A stretch of 10,312 bases of DNA from CALCKU01 sp964534845 (GTDB lineage: Bacteria > Pseudomonadota > Alphaproteobacteria > Caulobacterales > Maricaulaceae). The stretch is taken from NCBI GenBank assembly GCA_964534845.1, contig CAZHPV010000081.1, forward strand, positions 1 to 10,312. The letters run 5' to 3'. A program made the position numbers and the translations under genes. Shown one piece after another: positions 6,453-10,312 of this stretch (within the stretch, counting starts at the first letter, position 1; each line of letters starts with the position of its first letter). Under the pieces are notes generated by a model. That model searched no databases. It saw only the letters and a list, made by a program, of their open reading frames with translations, and was not told the origin of the DNA.

Positions 6453-7603
6453 AAAGACGCCATATACTGACCGCCGGCGCAGCAATCGCGACCGGGGCAA
6501 GTGTTGCGGGCGTTTTAGGAAAATCGCGCCAAAAACCGGGACCATCAAAGACGAACCGCGCTGGTAATAACGGACTTTCCGCACCCGCTATTAGCAAAAA
6601 CCGTAGACAATTTCGTCTTGCTACCTCTTGGCCAAAAGACTTTCCGGGACTTGGCGTCATGCCTAACCGATTTGCACGGGCGGTGCATGAATTAAGTGAG
6701 GGAGAGATTGATATAAAAGTCTATGCCGCGGGTGAGCTGGTCGGAGCCGCGGAATGTTTTGACGCAACCTCAACCGGCGCCGCGGATATGTATCATTCCG
6801 CGGAATATTATTGGCAAGGAAAATCAAAGGGGTTTGCCTTTTTTACCGCCGTACCCAATGGCATGATCGCGGGAGAAATTATGGGTTGGATTGACTTTGG
6901 TGGTGGACAAGAGCTTTGGGATGATTTGTCAGCTCGGTTTAATATAAAAGCCTTTCAAGCCGGAAATACAGGGCATCAGACCGGCGGATGGTTTAAACGC
7001 AAAATGGAGAGCCTAGAAGATTTCAAAGGGTTAAAAATGCGTATGCCGGGGCTCGGCGGAGAAGTTATCCGCCGACTGGGCGGGGCTGCTGTAAAATTAT
7101 CAGGCGGGGAAATATATCAAGCGCTGCAATCGGGATCTATTGATGCAACTGAATGGGTCGGACCGTGGAATGATCTAGCCTTCGGGTTTTACCGCGAGGC
7201 CCCTTATTATTACGCGCCCGGTTTCCATGAACCCGGTGCCGCTCTTGCCCTGGGGATTAATCTTGATATCTGGAACAGTTTTACCCCAAGCGAGCAATCT
7301 ATGATCGCTTATGCCTGTAAGTCTGCCAATAATGCAAGTCTTGGGGAATACACTTATGAAAATGCAAAGGCGCTAGAAACGCTAAAACGCGACTATAACA
7401 TCTTTCCACAATTCTTCTCAGAAGAAATTAGTGCAGAAATAGGTCGGATATCTGAGGAGGTTGTCCGGGATGTTGGCACGTCTGACCCTATCACCCGCAA
7501 AATATATGAAAGCTATTTAAAAGTCAGAAACCAATCCCGTAGTTGGACAGAAATAGGTGACGGAAAATACATTGCCGCTCGACGTGCGGCCCTAGAGAAA
7601 TAA
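6449..7603 (+). CDS. dctP: TRAP transporter substrate-binding protein, DctP/TakP-like
   Basis: A 384-residue periplasmic receptor that captures an organic acid and delivers it to the DctQM permease. The start MKRRHILTAGAAIATGASVAGVL looks like a twin-arginine signal. Unusually, about 30 basic, Pro/Gly-rich residues (24-53) follow before the mature fold begins at FRLATSWPKDFPG, with no clear cleavage site directly after the hydrophobic stretch and no lipobox Cys; SAPAIS (44-49) is the only signal-like boundary. The fold matches TakP (Rhodobacter 2-oxoacid binder): AGELVGAAE (94-102), GNTGHQTGGWF (172-182), GLKMRMPG (194-201) with Arg198, the usual carboxylate-binding arginine of TRAP receptors, GGEIYQALQSGSIDATEWVGP (219-239) with Glu235-Trp236, and APYYYAPGFHE (251-261). 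A 2-oxoacid or similar monocarboxylate is the best ligand guess; lactate or others remain possible. It is coupled to bpt upstream and dctQ downstream. Confidence 0.93.
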   Translation: MKRRHILTAGAAIATGASVAGVLGKSRQKPGPSKTNRAGNNGLSAPAISKNRRQFRLATSWPKDFPGLGVMPNRFARAVHELSEGEIDIKVYAAGELVGAAECFDATSTGAADMYHSAEYYWQGKSKGFAFFTAVPNGMIAGEIMGWIDFGGGQELWDDLSARFNIKAFQAGNTGHQTGGWFKRKMESLEDFKGLKMRMPGLGGEVIRRLGGAAVKLSGGEIYQALQSGSIDATEWVGPWNDLAFGFYREAPYYYAPGFHEPGAALALGINLDIWNSFTPSEQSMIAYACKSANNASLGEYTYENAKALETLKRDYNIFPQFFSEEISAEIGRISEEVVRDVGTSDPITRKIYESYLKVRNQSRSWTEIGDGKYIAARRAALEK

Positions 7604-7604
7604 A

Positions 7605-8315
7605 ATGACGGGGGAGGTTTTGTCGGTATTAGGCGCTGCGCTTACAGGCATAGGATGGGCCTTTTTACCACTAACTTTAATACCGGCTATTCGTATTATC
7701 TTACCGAATAATAGATTTATCAAAAACCTGTCTGACGGCCTTATCCAAATTGTTGACGTATTTAATTACGCTATTGGAGAGCTTATTAAATGGGCGTTGC
7801 CTGTCTTAGTCTTAAGTGTCGCCTTTAGCGTTTTTGCTCTCTCCATTTTCGGTTTTTCCTCCACGAAATTGTCCGAATCTGCAGAATATCTTCACGCCTG
7901 TGTCATAATGCTAGGCGCGGCTGCAACACTCTTGGCCGGGCAACATGTTCGCGTCGATATTGTGCATTCGCGGCTTAAGCCAGACATGCGGGCCTTAGTT
8001 GATTTTTGTGGCTATTTTTGTTTGTTACTCCCCGCTTGTCTGATCTTACTCTGGAGTTCTCAGTCCTTTATTTCGTTTTCATGGGCAATATTTGAAGGCT
8101 CACCGGAGTCGGACGGAATACGCGGTGAATTTTTACTCAAAACCCTCATCCCCGTTTTCGCTTTTATGATGATTATGCAAGGGCTGTCGATTGCCCTGCG
8201 CGCAACCAACGAAATTTATCATCAAGATAGTCCGGCAAGGCCCGAATATATTCCACCTCTATTTGGAGATGTTGTTCCGAGCCTAACCTCTATCGACGAA
8301 GACGACCCGTCATGA
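7605..8315 (+). CDS. dctQ: TRAP transporter small permease subunit, DctQ-like
   Basis: A 236-residue inner-membrane partner of the large TRAP permease. Hydrophobic segments lie at about 6-33, 60-83, 96-112, 130-158 and 180-198. The family signature follows the third: GQHVRVDIVHSRLKP (112-126), with Arg116 and Asp118. Canonical DctQ proteins have about 160-190 residues and four membrane helices; this one appears to have an extra N-terminal segment and a soluble, acidic, Pro-rich C-terminal tail (about 205-236, ending SIDEDDPS). The ATG at 7605 begins one base after the dctP stop, with AGAGAAA just upstream inside dctP. The stop overlaps the dctM start as ATGA (8312-8315). Assignment rests on the signature and on its place between dctP and dctM. 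Confidence 0.88.
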   Translation: MTGEVLSVLGAALTGIGWAFLPLTLIPAIRIILPNNRFIKNLSDGLIQIVDVFNYAIGELIKWALPVLVLSVAFSVFALSIFGFSSTKLSESAEYLHACVIMLGAAATLLAGQHVRVDIVHSRLKPDMRALVDFCGYFCLLLPACLILLWSSQSFISFSWAIFEGSPESDGIRGEFLLKTLIPVFAFMMIMQGLSIALRATNEIYHQDSPARPEYIPPLFGDVVPSLTSIDEDDPS

Positions 8316-9892
8316 GTTTGGCCGAAATTCTAGCACTATCCATGTTCGGACTGACATGTTTTGGACTTATGATAGGCTATAATGTAGCGTTCACACTGGG
8401 TGGCATGTCTTTGATCTTTGCCGCAATCGGGGTTTTAACAGGGACATTCGACCCGGGCTTTTTAAACGCCCTGCCTGGGCGCATTTATCCGCTTATTACC
8501 CGCGAAATCCTGATAGCTGTACCCCTATTTGTTTTCATGGGTGTCATGTTGGAAAAGTCGAGATTGGCCGAGGACCTTCTTGAAGCTATGGGTGACCTGC
8601 TTGGAAAATTGCGCGGCGGGCTAGGCGTATCCGTTGTGCTAGTGGGTGCCTTACTGGCCGCCTCAACCGGTATAGTTGGCGCGACTGTTGTTACAATGGG
8701 ATTATTGTCTCTACCAACCATGCTAAAGCGTAATTATGCCCCCTCTTTAGCATCAGGTGCCATTGCAGCATCCGGCACACTCGGTCAGATAATACCGCCT
8801 TCTATAGTTTTGGTCATCCTCGGTGATCAGATGTCAAATGCCTATCAGGAAGCCCAACGCAGTCATGGTCTGACAGGCGGAGGGGTTATTTCAGTAGGCG
8901 ATCTTTTTGCCGGAGCACTTATACCAGGGCTGATATTGGTTGCACTTTACGCTCTATATATTTCCATCACGGCGTTCTTAAAACCAAGTCTGGCTCCCGC
9001 TCAAGACTGGCCAGAAAACGTAAATCCGTGGGCGTTCGCCAAGCGTACACTGAAAGCCATGTTGCCCCCTATAATCCTCATCATAGCCGTGTTGGGCTCG
9101 ATATTATCGGGCTATGCCACACCTACACGCGGCGCAGCACTGGGTGCCCTCGGGGCTATTTTATTGGCTGCGTATAAACTCAGCGATACTGCGCGCACAA
9201 AGCAATTGATTGTCCTGGCTACAATGAGTTTGTTTGGCTTGATCGCTATTGATCTGACAGGGGTCGATTTAAGATTTAATCAAACGGGATGGGAAATTGG
9301 CGAAATTATCGCCATGGTTTTTGCGCTCTTTCTGGGGGCCTTTGCTATAACTGGTTCCCTTATAGCGCTTCGTCCCTTAAATAAAACGAAGGCCTTATCC
9401 GATGTCTCGCGCAGCACAATGCATATTACCTGCATGGTTTTTGTTATACTAATTGGCGCAACGATATTCAGTCTGGTCTTTCGCGGTTTTGGCGGCGACG
9501 ATATGGTGCAACGTTTATTGGAAGCGGCTCCGGGCGGGAAGTGGGGGGCGCTGGCAATTGTTATGGTTGTAATGTTTTTCTTAGGGTTCTTTCTCGACTT
9601 TATCGAAATTACATTTGTGGTCGTCCCCCTTGTCGCCCCGCCTCTCCTCGCACTCGGCATGGACCCAATCTGGTTAGGGATTCTCATGGCGCTGAACCTG
9701 CAAACCAGCTTTTTAACACCGCCCTTTGGTTTTGCGCTGTTTTACTTACGCGGTGTGGCGCCGCCCGAGGTCACGACATTGGCCCTTTACAAAGGCGTTA
9801 TACCCTTCATCGTCATCCAGTTTTTCGTCATTCTACTGGTGGTTCTTGTGCCTGAGCTTGCCACTAGTCTGCCAAAAGCCTTACTGAATTAA
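8312..9892 (+). CDS. dctM: TRAP transporter large permease subunit, DctM-like
   Basis: The translocating subunit of the TRAP transporter, in the ion transporter superfamily, probably driven by Na+. At 526 residues it is about 100 longer than the usual 425-residue DctM; such long forms are known, notably alongside TakP-like receptors. N-terminal half: PLFVFMGVMLEKSRLAEDLLEAMG (71-94), AASTGIVGATVVTMGLLSLP (116-135) and SGAIAASGTLGQIIPPSIVLVILGD (148-172). C-terminal half: TPTRGAALGALGA (270-282), FFLDFIEITFVVVPLVAPPLLALGMDPIWLG (426-456) and LNLQTSFLTPPFGFALFYLRG (461-481). The extra length is mostly in 285-390, which adds hydrophobic segments at about 298-314, 329-353 and 370-390. Its ATG overlaps the dctQ stop, so the subunits are probably made in step. 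Its stop is only seven bases from the stop of the convergent M16 gene. Confidence 0.94.
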   Translation: MSLAEILALSMFGLTCFGLMIGYNVAFTLGGMSLIFAAIGVLTGTFDPGFLNALPGRIYPLITREILIAVPLFVFMGVMLEKSRLAEDLLEAMGDLLGKLRGGLGVSVVLVGALLAASTGIVGATVVTMGLLSLPTMLKRNYAPSLASGAIAASGTLGQIIPPSIVLVILGDQMSNAYQEAQRSHGLTGGGVISVGDLFAGALIPGLILVALYALYISITAFLKPSLAPAQDWPENVNPWAFAKRTLKAMLPPIILIIAVLGSILSGYATPTRGAALGALGAILLAAYKLSDTARTKQLIVLATMSLFGLIAIDLTGVDLRFNQTGWEIGEIIAMVFALFLGAFAITGSLIALRPLNKTKALSDVSRSTMHITCMVFVILIGATIFSLVFRGFGGDDMVQRLLEAAPGGKWGALAIVMVVMFFLGFFLDFIEITFVVVPLVAPPLLALGMDPIWLGILMALNLQTSFLTPPFGFALFYLRGVAPPEVTTLALYKGVIPFIVIQFFVILLVVLVPELATSLPKALLN

Positions 9893-9899
9893 GCGAACC

Positions 9900-10312
9900 T
9901 TATTTCAGCGCCTGACCATCCTCATCAATTTCAACAACGGGAATGTTCAGCGCTTCCAGTTGTGGCAATGCGATTTCTTTATTGCCAACGACAAGAATAA
10001 TCATTTCATTACTGTCTAAATGCTTATTGGCGAGTGCATCAATTTCAGTTTTGGTCATATTGGCTAAAATTTCACTTTGATTTTTTACAAAATCAGGCGA
10101 CAGATCGTAAGTTTGCATACGACTTAAAAAACCTAATTTCTGGCGCGGCGTTTCATAGGCTCGTGCATCTCTTTGCCCGATAGCATTTTTTGTGAACTCC
10201 AATTCAGAGGATGTTATCCCTTCGCTATAGTAGAAGTCTATTTCTTTTAGAAACTCTATGATTGAGGCCGCTGTCGCGTCTGGCTTTACACCTGCAGAGG
10301 CTATATATGTCC
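9900..10312 (-). CDS. M16-family (insulinase-like) zinc peptidase or homologue, C-terminal part, cut by window edge
   Basis: The minus-strand frame is open from the window edge to the TAA at 9900-9902, giving 136 residues of a longer protein; the TTG at 10202 is internal, not a start. The visible part resembles the second inactive M16 domain (Peptidase_M16_C): TYIASAGVKPD at the edge, an FYYSEGITSSELEFTKNAI stretch (the usual GIT..EL...K region), then a helix and NMTKTEIDALANKHLDSNEMIILVVGN, and a final proline-rich tail ending VVEIDEDGQALK, common in bacterial M16 proteins. The HxxEH zinc motif would be in the N-terminal half outside the window, so it cannot be said whether this is an active peptidase or the non-catalytic partner often encoded beside one. 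Such proteins are usually periplasmic or membrane-anchored in Gram-negatives. Confidence 0.8.
   Translation of the reverse strand, partial: TYIASAGVKPDATAASIIEFLKEIDFYYSEGITSSELEFTKNAIGQRDARAYETPRQKLGFLSRMQTYDLSPDFVKNQSEILANMTKTEIDALANKHLDSNEMIILVVGNKEIALPQLEALNIPVVEIDEDGQALK

Noticed and set aside
6163..6660. 165-residue minus-strand frame over the bpt/dctP junction
   Set aside because: It is antisense to two conserved genes and has no recognisable motif.
7611..7622. GGGGAGG just inside dctQ as a ribosome site for a later TTG start
   Set aside because: The next in-frame TTG is only two bases away and no other start codon lies at suitable spacing; ATG 7605 is better placed.
10200..10202. 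TTG at 10202 as the start of a small 100-residue gene
   Set aside because: The same frame stays open to the window edge and the upstream residues continue the M16 C-terminal pattern, so this is a truncated view of a longer gene.
1..10312. Mobile element, CRISPR array, tRNA or defence system
   Set aside because: Neither strand shows regularly spaced repeats, transposase or integrase motifs, cloverleaf-like sequences or defence-gene motifs; coding regions look like uniform chromosomal genes.

Overview
The window looks like ordinary chromosome from an alphaproteobacterium of moderate GC content (roughly mid-40s percent, estimated by eye). The evidence is indirect: an Asp-rich, cysteine-free type of HemB, a Bpt/ATE-type leucyl-tRNA-protein transferase, a TakP-like TRAP transporter and the style of the hybrid kinase. 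I cannot place it below class level. No rRNA, tRNA, CRISPR array, insertion sequence, phage gene or obvious pseudogene is visible. Coding density is high and the longest gap is about 106 bases.

Layout. (1) 1-106 is an AT-rich leader with two overlapping inverted repeats around a possible -35 box, followed by hemB (porphobilinogen synthase, tetrapyrrole synthesis) on the plus strand. (2) On the minus strand, converging on hemB with 14 bases between stops, is a soluble PAS-HisKA-HATPase-REC hybrid histidine kinase. Upstream of it, also on the minus strand, is an NAD(P)-dependent beta-hydroxyacid dehydrogenase of the 3-hydroxyisobutyrate dehydrogenase / glyoxylate-succinic semialdehyde reductase superfamily. 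(3) A 103-base divergent spacer separates the dehydrogenase from five tightly packed plus-strand genes: an SLC13-type anion permease with two internal RCK_C-like domains, bpt, and a complete tripartite TRAP transporter (substrate-binding protein, small permease, large permease). bpt/dctP and dctQ/dctM overlap by ATGA, and dctP/dctQ are 1 base apart. (4) At the right edge, converging on the TRAP operon with only 7 bases between stops, is the C-terminal part of an M16 zinc-peptidase-family protein that runs off the window.

How the genes may work together. hemB is a housekeeping gene. The plus-strand block from 3829 to 9892 is probably one transcript carrying two organic-anion uptake systems with a protein-tagging enzyme between them. 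The TRAP binding protein resembles TakP, so 2-oxoacids or related monocarboxylates are the best substrate guess. The divergent dehydrogenase family acts on hydroxy-/semialdehyde acids, which would fit organic-acid use, but that link is inference. The kinase has no adjacent response regulator, so its partner and signal are unknown.

I do not see a clearly new biological system here. The points most worth a second look are the overlapping dyads before hemB, the translational coupling of bpt to a TRAP transporter, the unusual N-terminus of the TRAP binding protein and the enlarged TRAP permease subunits.
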